Shown one piece after another: positions 1 to 5,284 of a stretch of DNA of 7,982 nucleotides. The stretch is taken from contig JAQUNT010000088.1 in assembly GCA_028717525.1 (NCBI GenBank), positions 1 through 7,982 on the forward strand, given 5' to 3'. The notes under the pieces were generated by a model. It did no database searches and was not told the DNA's origin. It saw only the letters and a program-made list of their open reading frames with translations. The first letter of the stretch is position 1, and the number at the start of each line of letters is the position of its first letter. The DNA comes from Elusimicrobiota bacterium. Lineage in GTDB: Bacteria; Elusimicrobiota; Elusimicrobia; UBA1565; UBA9628. The translations under genes and the position numbers were made by a program.

Positions 1-185
1 TGAATCACACTGCTTCCCTGATCGCCGAAGGAGAAGAAATATGGGGCAAATACCTGAGCTGTTCTGAATTCAGGGATTTCTGGTGAGATAGCGGCAAAAG
101 CAGTCCCTGTCAGAAGCAGGCTAAGACCGAGACTGCTCCCAATTTTTCCAGAACTCGATTTATTTAGTCTCTTGCTTCCATTCAT
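1..185 (-). CDS. Secreted protein of unknown function, N-terminal part (runs off left edge)
   Basis: Sixty-one residues are visible, from an ATG at 185-183 to the window edge. Residues 1-15 form a basic n-region (K5, R6, K9, K14). A hydrophobic core follows (SLGLSLLLTGTAFA), with a likely signal peptidase I site after the AFA motif, so the product is probably exported. The mature part begins AISPEIPEFRTAQVFAPYFF, is rich in aromatic residues and resembles no family I recognise. The start codon lies inside the 3' end of the upstream secreted-protein gene, overlapping it by 26 bases. No good Shine-Dalgarno precedes it, which suggests translational coupling. The frame stays open with no stop from the ATG to base 1. 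The true length and function cannot be judged from this fragment. The existence of a signal-peptide-bearing gene here is fairly secure; the exact start is less so. Confidence 0.72.
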   Translation of the reverse strand, partial: MNGSKRLNKSSSGKIGSSLGLSLLLTGTAFAAISPEIPEFRTAQVFAPYFFSFGDQGSSVI

Positions 186-1083
186 CTTGGTTATAATTTT
201 CAATGACATCCAATGCGGGGTCATAATTCCTGAAAACTTTTTCCTTAAGCAACTCAATCCGCTGGTCACGAGACAATCCCGGTTCTTGCATAATTTTGTT
301 TACACGTTGTCGGGGATCTCGCCCACTCCCGTTGCCGCCGCTGGAGTAGAACATGATAAACGCACCTTGCTGCAAACCTTTTATAATTGACTGCGCATAG
401 GAAGCTCGTGCCTTGACAAGATTGTTCTTTTTCTCAGATTCACTGGGAGGTGGAGGACCCTCAAAACTAATTGAATGTCGAATTTGAGTCTCCGCTTCTT
501 GAATATACAGTTCATCTTCACTTATCCAAACAGGATTTTGAAAAACATCTGTTGATCTCGCCAAATATGCCATGATTTCTTTCTTCACTTCGCCGCGCGG
601 GTTTCGTGCTATTTTATTTCGATATATTTCCCGAATACTATCCTTAACTTCTTTTCTTCGCCGCGATTGTTTTTCTTCCGAATCGCTATATTGCGGTGGA
701 GGTTCAGTTTTCTCGCGCTGCCGAATTAGCGATGGAATAACCTGAACGCCATTAACGAGCAATCTGTCATTCTTCCACTCAATCTTGTATGGCGGGCGAA
801 TAATGTGGCCATAGGCCATAATCAATCCTGTCTTAATTCCATCGGCTTGCTTCCCTGGTTCAATGTTCAACTTGCGTGACCCTTTGATAGTAGACTCGGA
901 AAGCTCCAAAAATCTCTTCAATCCCATACCTGAAGAGCTACGACCCTCAGCATGATCCCCCGAGACCTCGGCTTGTGCCATTGTGTCCGTTGAATCACTT
1001 CTCATCCCCTTATCAGGTGGCTGCGCCGCCCATGCCGTGTGCGCCGCGAAGCTAGCGACAAAAATAAGGAAGAAGATTCTCAT
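160..1083 (-). CDS. Secreted hydrophilic protein of unknown function
   Basis: A 307-residue protein with a clear signal peptide: MRIFFLIFVASFAAHTAWA followed by AQPP, with cleavage expected after residue 19 or 20. There is no lipobox cysteine and no further transmembrane segment, so it is probably periplasmic or secreted. Residues 22-60 look disordered. Residues 87-118 (key elements AYGHIIRPPYK and LLVNGVQVIP) look like a small compact beta-rich unit. Proline-rich linkers at 127-130 and 209-213 separate charged, mostly helical stretches (about 138-175 and 216-240). The C-terminal 50 residues are also charged and helical. The ATG at 1083 is supported by GAGGAG seven bases upstream. The gene overlaps the next secreted-protein gene, so the two form an operon. 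Codon choice is much less G+C-rich than in the genes to the right, compatible with horizontal acquisition. I do not recognise the family. Confidence 0.8.
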   Translation of the reverse strand: MRIFFLIFVASFAAHTAWAAQPPDKGMRSDSTDTMAQAEVSGDHAEGRSSSGMGLKRFLELSESTIKGSRKLNIEPGKQADGIKTGLIMAYGHIIRPPYKIEWKNDRLLVNGVQVIPSLIRQREKTEPPPQYSDSEEKQSRRRKEVKDSIREIYRNKIARNPRGEVKKEIMAYLARSTDVFQNPVWISEDELYIQEAETQIRHSISFEGPPPPSESEKKNNLVKARASYAQSIIKGLQQGAFIMFYSSGGNGSGRDPRQRVNKIMQEPGLSRDQRIELLKEKVFRNYDPALDVIENYNQDEWKQETK

Positions 1084-1090
1084 TGAAGGA

Positions 1091-1096
1091 CTCCTC
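1091..1096 (-). promoter_or_regulatory. Shine-Dalgarno of the 307-residue secreted protein gene
   Basis: On the minus strand GAGGAG lies seven bases before the ATG at 1083. It is a near-perfect anti-16S match and decides the start. It contrasts with the two genes starting at 2661 and 2791, which have no such site. Confidence 0.75.
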
Positions 1097-1485
1097 GATG
1101 TTGCGACTGCGCTTGGTTAGGGAGAGCTTGGGCCGTTGGATCAACGCGGCGAGCACCGCTGTCGAACTGAGGGAAAAAGACGCCGGCTGCCTTCCGGCCA
1201 GCCGAACGTGTATGGCGGGAACTTCGGGCGGTGCTCAGCGGAGTCAACCTGCCCCAATATGGCAAGAAACCACTCCGCCCGAAGAGGCGGAGAGCTCTGA
1301 GTACAGCCCTCGGCGAAGAGCTACTCGGCGTTATCAGATGCACTCCATGCGCTCGGCAACACATGAAGCCACGACCACGTTAGCGACGATTCAGTTCCGG
1401 CACCTTCCCAACCCCAACCTCAACAATAGGGAATGTAACACCAAATCTACCAAATATCCACAGTAACAACCGTAACAACACACAG

Positions 1486-1512
1486 CCCCTTCCCCAACCC
1501 CATCCCCCCCCC
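1486..1512 (-). other. G-quadruplex-forming motif downstream of the regulator gene
   Basis: Read on the minus strand, the bases are nine G, AT, four G, TT, four G, AA, four G. That is four runs of at least four guanines with two-base loops, a canonical quadruplex pattern. It begins nine bases after the stop codon of the response-regulator gene and lies in its transcript. A weaker copy of the same pattern (GGTTGGGGTTGGGAAGG) lies at 1403-1419, also on the minus strand. Its role (RNA 3'-end structure, pausing, or chance in a G-rich tail) is unknown. Confidence 0.7.
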
Positions 1513-1521
1513 AGCCACCGC

Positions 1522-2661
1522 CTAAGCGGAGAACCGCAGCCCCAAACCCCTCTGCACGCGCAAATACCCCGCCGCCCGGCCCAGCTTCCGGCAGACACGA
1601 TACCTGATCACATGCAAAGTCCCCGACTCCTTGCCCAAAGACAAACCCCCACCCTCACCGCCGCACACCCACCTCCGCAGCTCATCCCAGCTCACCACCC
1701 GCGGACTGTTCCACATAAGACAAGCGAGCAGATCGAACTCCATCTGCGTCAAGAACACCTCCGCCCCAGCGACGAAGGCGCGCCTGGCCCCCAGGTCCAA
1801 GGCCACCTTCCCCACCGACAAAGCCTCATGCCCCAGCACGGCTCCCCCCATCAAGTGCCTCTGCAGCTGCTCCGCCACCGCGTCCCAGTCGTGCGCCTCC
1901 TTCGGAAAGTAAAAGGAAGCCCCCACCCGCACGCAGCGCCGCTCCAGCCCAGCCTGCCGAGGACCCGCCAGCATCGCCACCTTCGCGCCCGAAGTCCGCG
2001 GCCCAGCCTTCAAGATCTCCAGCATCTTCAAACCATCCAGACCCCGCAAGTCATGCTCCATCTCCAGGTCGAGCACCACCAGATCAGGAGCCAGCATGTG
2101 CGCCATGACCAAGCCCACCGAGCCGAACCCCGTAGACTCCACCGCGACACCCAGCCTCCGCAGATTCTTTCCCAAGCTCTCCAGCACGCCAAGGTCGCGC
2201 CCCATCATCAGGCACATCGGAGCCCAGTCCCTGCCGCCCAAGCCCGGCCGCCGCAACGAACCCCCGGCCACACCCACTGCCTGCCAAAGCGCCTCCACCT
2301 CGAAGGGCCTGGAGAAGACCCCATCGGCCCCGGCCCGGTACAGCCCGATCACTTCCTCAGACCCCCAATGATCGGAGGAGACGGCGAAGATCGCCAGCTT
2401 CGGCAGCGCTCGGCGCGCGGCGTCGCGCACCACACGGACCCACTCCAGGGCCGCCGGCCCCTCGCAGAGACCCAGGTCCAGCAAGACCGCGTCGGGCCGC
2501 TCAGGCCCCAGCATCCCCGCCGCCTCCTTCGGGCCGCAGGCGTGCAGGCGCCTCGATACCCTCCCCTCCAGCCCCCTCCCGAGATGCAGACGCGACTCCG
2601 GATCGGCGCAGACCAGCAGGACGGACGGGTAGAACGGACGTTCGTGCGCCTCAAGCATCAT
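1522..2661 (-). CDS. Response regulator with two receiver domains and an OmpR-type winged helix
   Basis: A 379-residue cytoplasmic transcription factor. Receiver 1 spans about residues 13-130. It has the phospho-acceptor aspartate D62 (VLLDLG) and S95/S96 at the usual Thr/Ser position, but only one acidic residue at the metal site (D20), and arginine R118 replaces the conserved lysine before Pro-Phe. Receiver 2 (about 147-270) keeps D198 (VVLDLE) and K254 (FPKE) but has no acidic pair near its start, and alanine or glycine where Thr/Ser is expected (MLAGP). The winged helix (about 283-378) shows the typical LTQMEFDLLACL, VVSWDEL, HVIRYRVCRKLG and VQRGLGLRF elements. Single-receiver OmpR proteins are about 230 residues. 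No histidine kinase lies nearby, so the partner is unknown. The upstream part of the same open frame is only the shadow of the divergent gene. The first of two adjacent ATGs was chosen because of the promoter position. Family assignment is secure; phosphorylation is uncertain. Confidence 0.87.
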   Translation of the reverse strand: MMLEAHERPFYPSVLLVCADPESRLHLGRGLEGRVSRRLHACGPKEAAGMLGPERPDAVLLDLGLCEGPAALEWVRVVRDAARRALPKLAIFAVSSDHWGSEEVIGLYRAGADGVFSRPFEVEALWQAVGVAGGSLRRPGLGGRDWAPMCLMMGRDLGVLESLGKNLRRLGVAVESTGFGSVGLVMAHMLAPDLVVLDLEMEHDLRGLDGLKMLEILKAGPRTSGAKVAMLAGPRQAGLERRCVRVGASFYFPKEAHDWDAVAEQLQRHLMGGAVLGHEALSVGKVALDLGARRAFVAGAEVFLTQMEFDLLACLMWNSPRVVSWDELRRWVCGGEGGGLSLGKESGTLHVIRYRVCRKLGRAAGYLRVQRGLGLRFSA

Positions 2662-2671
2662 AATCAATGGG

Positions 2672-2701
2672 ATAATAGCCCCGCAATGTCCAGAATGCCA
2701 A
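2672..2701 (-). promoter_or_regulatory. Sigma-70-type promoter of the response-regulator gene, probably leaderless
   Basis: On the minus strand TTGGCA (2701-2696) and TATTAT (2677-2672) are separated by 18 bases, and each matches the consensus at five of six positions. Transcription would start around 2665, about four bases before the ATG at 2661, leaving no room for a Shine-Dalgarno, and none is seen. The -10 is framed by GGG and CCC on the plus strand (2669-2671 and 2679-2681). A 9-base odd palindrome, CGGT-A-ACCG (2710-2718), lies just upstream of the -35 and could be a regulator site. Confidence 0.55.
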
Positions 2702-2774
2702 TAAAAAATCGGTAACCGGATCCCCCCGCCATTGGCCCAAGCGCAGACAACCAAGCACAACGCGCCACAAAGCC

Positions 2775-2790
2775 GGTATAATACCCGGCG
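2775..2790 (+). promoter_or_regulatory. -10 element with overlapping dyad, directly before the TPR membrane protein gene
   Basis: A perfect TATAAT (2777-2782) lies eight bases before the ATG at 2791, so transcription would begin at or within a base or two of the start codon: a leaderless mRNA. The -10 is the core of an 11-base odd palindrome, GGTAT-A-ATACC (2775-2785). GCCGG and CCGGC (2772-2776, 2785-2789) also flank it. No convincing -35 is visible at the expected distance, which would fit an activator-dependent promoter. That the neighbouring regulator is the activator is inference. Confidence 0.5.
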
Positions 2791-4683
2791 ATGATCGACG
2801 ACCAGCGCGGCCCGGGCTGGCGCGGCCTCCTGGCCCGTCCCGGCCTGCTCGAGGCCCTGGCGGTCCTGGCCGTGCTCTGGCTCTACCGAGGCCGCCTGAC
2901 CTCCTGCGTCTCGGCCTGGGCCGAGTTCCTCTACCCCCTGGGAGCCTCCTGGGGCTACCGGGACTGGCGCGGCTTGGGCGCCATCTTCACTCCCAGCTAC
3001 TGGACCGCCTTCCGCTACGGCAAGGGCGACTGGGTCCCCGCCACCTTCGCCTACTTCTTCCTGGAGCGGAGGCTGGCCGGAGCCCAGCCCTTGGCCGTCA
3101 ACGCCGGAGCCCTGCTCCTGCTCGCCGCTGACGCCTGGCTGGTGGGACTCCTCGGCCGCCGGCTCACCGGCCGAGCCTGGGCCGGCCTGGCCGCGGGCCT
3201 CATCTTCTGCCTGCACCCCCTGCTCTGGGACGCCAGCATGACCATGGTCACCGCCCATCTGCTCATGACCCTCTTCTGCCTGGCCGCCTTCGCCGCGCAC
3301 CTGAGCGGCCGGACTTTGCCGGCCTGCGTCCTCTACCTCTGCGCCATGCTCTCCAAGCCCCCGGCCGTGGTATTGCCCGCGCTCTTTCTGGCCCACGACC
3401 TGTTCTGGGAGCCAGGAGAAGGCCCGTGGCCCCAGCGCCTGCGCGCAGCCGGCCGGGCCCTTCTGCCCTACCTCATACCCGCGGCCCTGTTCCTGGCCGC
3501 TTTCCGGCTGAACCATCCCGGCCTGCAGGGAGTGACCAGCCTAGGCTTCAACCCCGATTGGTCGATCATGACCCCCCTGCTCAGGCTCAAGGCAGTGGCC
3601 GCTGAGCTGCTCGGAGCGCGGCAGGCGCCGGGGGTCTTCGGAGTCCTCCTGGCCTTGGCCGCGATCGCGGCCCTCTCCGGCAGGCTCCGCTTCTTCCTGC
3701 TCTGGTCTCTCGCGGCCCTGCTGCCCTACCTCGACGTGCTCCCCCTGCAGGGGCTCTCCCGCGCCATGTCCACCAAGGACTTCCAGCCCCGCTACGCTTT
3801 GCTCGCCTGCGCGGCCCTGTCCTGGGCCGCGGCCGCGGGCCTGGCCCGCTGGTCCGAGCGCGGCGGCTGGCAGCGCCGCGCCAGCCAAGTTCTCGTCTTG
3901 CTCCTGGCTCTAGCCGCCTGCTGGAGGCTCAACAAGCCCCTGCGCTACCCTTTGCCCGAAGTCGAGCTGACGCGCTTCCTGTCCTTGCCCTTCGTGCGCG
4001 CCGCAGACCCCCGCGCTTACGAGGCCCTGCTCCAAGACGCCGCCTCCAAGTACGGGGCCAAGACCGCGGCCGCCTTCGCCGAGCTCTCCGGCTCCGGCCT
4101 GCTCTACGAAGACCCGGACGCGGCCGGCTTCATCAGGCACGCGGTCTATGCCTTGGAGATGCGTCCCATCTCCGACGCCCGGCTGAGCGAGGACTTCCTG
4201 GCGCAGGTGCGCCTGGCCCCGGACATCGCCCGCATCTGGTCGCGCGCCCGCGAACTGCTGGCCCAGGACGAGTCGGACGCGGCTTTGCCCTTGCTCCAGG
4301 AAGTCCTGCGCCGCGACCCCAGCCACGCCCAGGCGGCCCTGGCCGCCTCGGCCGTCCTGCTCAAGCAAGGCCGCACGGACCTGGCCAAGCGCCTCTACCT
4401 GCTGGCCCGGGACGAGACCGGGCTCGGCCAGGCGGCCCTGCTCTCAGTGGCCTGCGGCCGCCTGGGACCGGCTTGCGGCCCGCTCGGCCTGGCCGGAGCT
4501 GAGTACCGTCAGGCCATGGGCCAGGCCCGGCTCTCAATGCTCGACACAGCCGAGCCCTTCAGCGAGGCTTTGGCCGCCGAGGACCGGGACCTGCTCCTGA
4601 GCTACTCCCGGGCCATGGCCGCCAACGAGCACCGGTTCGAGGCGGAACGCGCCCGCGCGGCGGCCCTAGGGCTTGCGCCCTGA
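2791..4683 (+). CDS. Polytopic GT-C-like membrane protein with C-terminal TPR-like region
   Basis: A 630-residue inner-membrane protein. Hydrophobic segments lie roughly at residues 18-33, 83-95, 104-122, 129-148, 152-170, 174-188, 191-205, 224-240, 283-297, 300-314, 335-351 and 366-380. The order of elements resembles bacterial GT-C-fold/TPR proteins related to eukaryotic TMTC O-mannosyltransferases. These include an extramembrane loop with YWTAFRYGKGDWVPATFAYF (70-89), VNAGALLLLAADAWLVGLL (103-121), and the LSKPPAVVLPALFLAHDL segment (187-204), matching the usual 'SKE-AxxLPxxLLxxD' helix. A soluble tail follows; residues 482-543 form one clear pair of TPR-like helices (ALPLLQEVLRRDPSHAQAAL). 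The acidic catalytic motif expected after the first helix is not obvious, so enzymatic activity is unproven; a sensor or scaffold role is possible. Substrate unknown. It has no Shine-Dalgarno and is probably read from a leaderless mRNA. It is divergent from the response regulator and convergent with the glycosyltransferase gene. Confidence 0.8.
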   Translation: MIDDQRGPGWRGLLARPGLLEALAVLAVLWLYRGRLTSCVSAWAEFLYPLGASWGYRDWRGLGAIFTPSYWTAFRYGKGDWVPATFAYFFLERRLAGAQPLAVNAGALLLLAADAWLVGLLGRRLTGRAWAGLAAGLIFCLHPLLWDASMTMVTAHLLMTLFCLAAFAAHLSGRTLPACVLYLCAMLSKPPAVVLPALFLAHDLFWEPGEGPWPQRLRAAGRALLPYLIPAALFLAAFRLNHPGLQGVTSLGFNPDWSIMTPLLRLKAVAAELLGARQAPGVFGVLLALAAIAALSGRLRFFLLWSLAALLPYLDVLPLQGLSRAMSTKDFQPRYALLACAALSWAAAAGLARWSERGGWQRRASQVLVLLLALAACWRLNKPLRYPLPEVELTRFLSLPFVRAADPRAYEALLQDAASKYGAKTAAAFAELSGSGLLYEDPDAAGFIRHAVYALEMRPISDARLSEDFLAQVRLAPDIARIWSRARELLAQDESDAALPLLQEVLRRDPSHAQAALAASAVLLKQGRTDLAKRLYLLARDETGLGQAALLSVACGRLGPACGPLGLAGAEYRQAMGQARLSMLDTAEPFSEALAAEDRDLLLSYSRAMAANEHRFEAERARAAALGLAP

Positions 4684-4706
4684 CGGGGCCGCGGGGCCAC
4701 GGGGCC
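4683..4706 (+). repeat. Three tandem 8-base repeats at the end of the TPR membrane protein gene
   Basis: RCGGGGCC occurs three times in a row (4683-4690, 4691-4698, 4699-4706), the first starting at the last base of the stop codon. The units differ only in the first base (A, G, A). There is no run of T behind them, so this is not an intrinsic terminator. It looks like a small slippage array. Confidence 0.6.
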
Positions 4707-4722
4707 GCATAGATTACATTTA

Positions 4723-4737
4723 GCAAGTTGTACTTGC
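4723..4737. promoter_or_regulatory. Dyad-symmetric site, left copy, before the DUF4143 remnant
   Basis: GCAAGT and ACTTGC are perfect inverted arms around TGT. On the plus strand the site continues as TTGCAGATT (4735-4743). It sits in an A+T-richer island (about 4709-4750), unlike the G+C-rich surroundings, directly ahead of the remnant reading frame. It is related to the site at 5055-5075 read on the opposite strand: GCAA, a seven-base spacer and TTGCAGATT at identical spacing. The most likely identity is the operator or promoter region of the former ATPase gene, or an end of a small decayed element. Confidence 0.5.
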
Positions 4738-4970
4738 AGATTGTAAGCTTCCGCCTCATGCTCGCCGGCTTCTATCCGCGCCTCCACAAGGAAGGCCTGG
4801 AGCCGCACTACGCCAACGCCCGCAAGTATGCCGAGGTCTCTCCCAAGAACCGCGGCTCCGCGCTGGTCTATGCGGGTGAAGAGGCCTATCGCCACCAGGG
4901 GACCCAGGTCATCAACGTCCGCGGCTTGCATGGTCTCCTCGCGGCTTGGGACGCAGCCAGCCGGGCCTGA
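4728..4970 (+). pseudogene. Internally deleted remnant of an AAA+ ATPase of the DUF4143 type
   Basis: The frame is open from 4713, with a TTG at 4728 and an ATG at 4758, and ends at TGA 4968-4970; neither start has a Shine-Dalgarno. Two blocks look familiar. LMLAGFYPRLHKEGLEPHYA recalls the 'GxYPRIxDKxLxPxxWLxxY' segment in the middle of AAA+/DUF4143 ATPases. ALVYAGEEAYRHQGTQVINV, followed by RGL, recalls their extreme C terminus, 'LVYGGDExxxRxGxxVxPWRxL'. In intact proteins (about 380 residues) these blocks are separated by roughly 200 residues carrying most of DUF4143. Here they are joined after about ten residues, and the N-terminal Walker ATPase domain is missing altogether. The reading frame keeps good codon bias, so decay is by deletion rather than point mutation. 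Assignment is from memory of the family. The alternative is an unrelated small 70-residue protein starting at 4758. Confidence 0.58.
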
Positions 4971-5284
4971 CCGGACCGAGAGCGGCCGCGCCACCTCCTC
5001 GGGGCTTGCGCGCTGAAGACGGCCTCGCGCAGGCATTATCCATCACGCCTGGAATCTGCAACCTTTGGTTGCAGAATACAAGTCAGCCACGGCCGCGGTC
5101 CCGCGCCCAAGGCGCGGCAGGACCGCAGGTCCGCGGACTTGGGCCGCCCCTCGTCGGATACCAGGCCGGAGCCCGGGCCTTCGACTATGTCCGGCCACAG
5201 TTCGGCAGAGTCTAGCGGACGGCTGCAGGGCGGAACAGGAGCAGCCAGCCGCCTCCGACGACGGAAGCCGGCCGGCCGCAGTCT
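4971..5284. other. Non-coding convergent spacer behind the glycosyltransferase gene
   Basis: 314 bases between the DUF4143 remnant and the stop of the minus-strand glycosyltransferase gene. Open frames cross it on both strands, but they are G+C-bias artefacts without recognisable sequence or start signals. The only distinct structure is the strong dyad at 5055-5075. A GGCCGGCC-type palindrome lies near 5270-5277. No hairpin followed by a T-tract was found for either converging transcript. Confidence 0.6.
5055..5075. promoter_or_regulatory. Dyad-symmetric site, right copy
   Basis: Perfect 9-base arms TCTGCAACC and GGTTGCAGA enclose TTT. Neither side has the T-run of an intrinsic terminator: the plus strand continues ATACAAG and the minus strand TTCCAGG. 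Read on the minus strand, it aligns with the site at 4723-4737 as GCAA, seven bases, TTGCAGATT. The seven spacer bases differ, but both versions keep inner symmetry (GT/AC at the left copy, CC/GG here). No gene start follows it on either strand. Confidence 0.55.

Larger units (their letters stand above)
1084..1521. other. 438-bp stretch without a convincing gene
   Basis: This is the upstream region of the secreted-protein operon and the downstream region of the regulator gene. Several short frames are open (minus 1364-1080; plus 1083-1466; plus about 1177-1383), but none shows a start signal, a recognisable protein or a consistent codon bias. A perfect 7-bp inverted repeat (CTCCGCC/GGCGGAG, 1273-1279 with 1286-1292, 6-base loop) lies inside it but has no T-tract on either side. 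The right part (about 1400-1512) is strongly C-rich on the plus strand. It contains an 8-base direct repeat GTAACAAC (1463-1470, 1472-1479) and the G-quadruplex motif listed separately. The promoter of the secreted-protein operon should be here, but I see no good -35/-10 pair. Confidence 0.6.

Noticed and set aside
1273..1292. Inverted repeat CTCCGCC/GGCGGAG as a terminator
   Set aside because: The stem is perfect but neither strand has a following T-run, and it is not positioned directly behind a gene.
1080..1364. 94-residue minus-strand frame whose TGA overlaps the ATG of the secreted protein gene (ATGA)
   Set aside because: The four-base overlap looks like coupling, but the translation is Arg/Ser-rich with no familiar features and no clear start signal, and codon bias is not convincing. 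A leader peptide remains possible but unsupported.
1083..1466. Plus-strand frames across 1083-1466 (including a frameshifted pair RLVRESLGRWINAAS / ERVWRELRAVLSGVNL)
   Set aside because: Pieces look helix-like and could be a decayed gene. However, no family is recognisable, stops interrupt one frame and no start site is visible.
2662..3516. Minus-strand frame continuing upstream of the response regulator, giving an apparent 664-residue protein
   Set aside because: The extra 285 residues are Gly/Gln/Glu/Pro-rich low-complexity sequence antisense to the well-supported plus-strand membrane protein gene. The regulator's own promoter and ATG lie at 2661-2701.
4602..5036. 144-residue minus-strand frame opposite the DUF4143 remnant
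   Set aside because: The plus strand carries the recognisable blocks; the minus frame is its shadow and runs into the end of the membrane protein gene.
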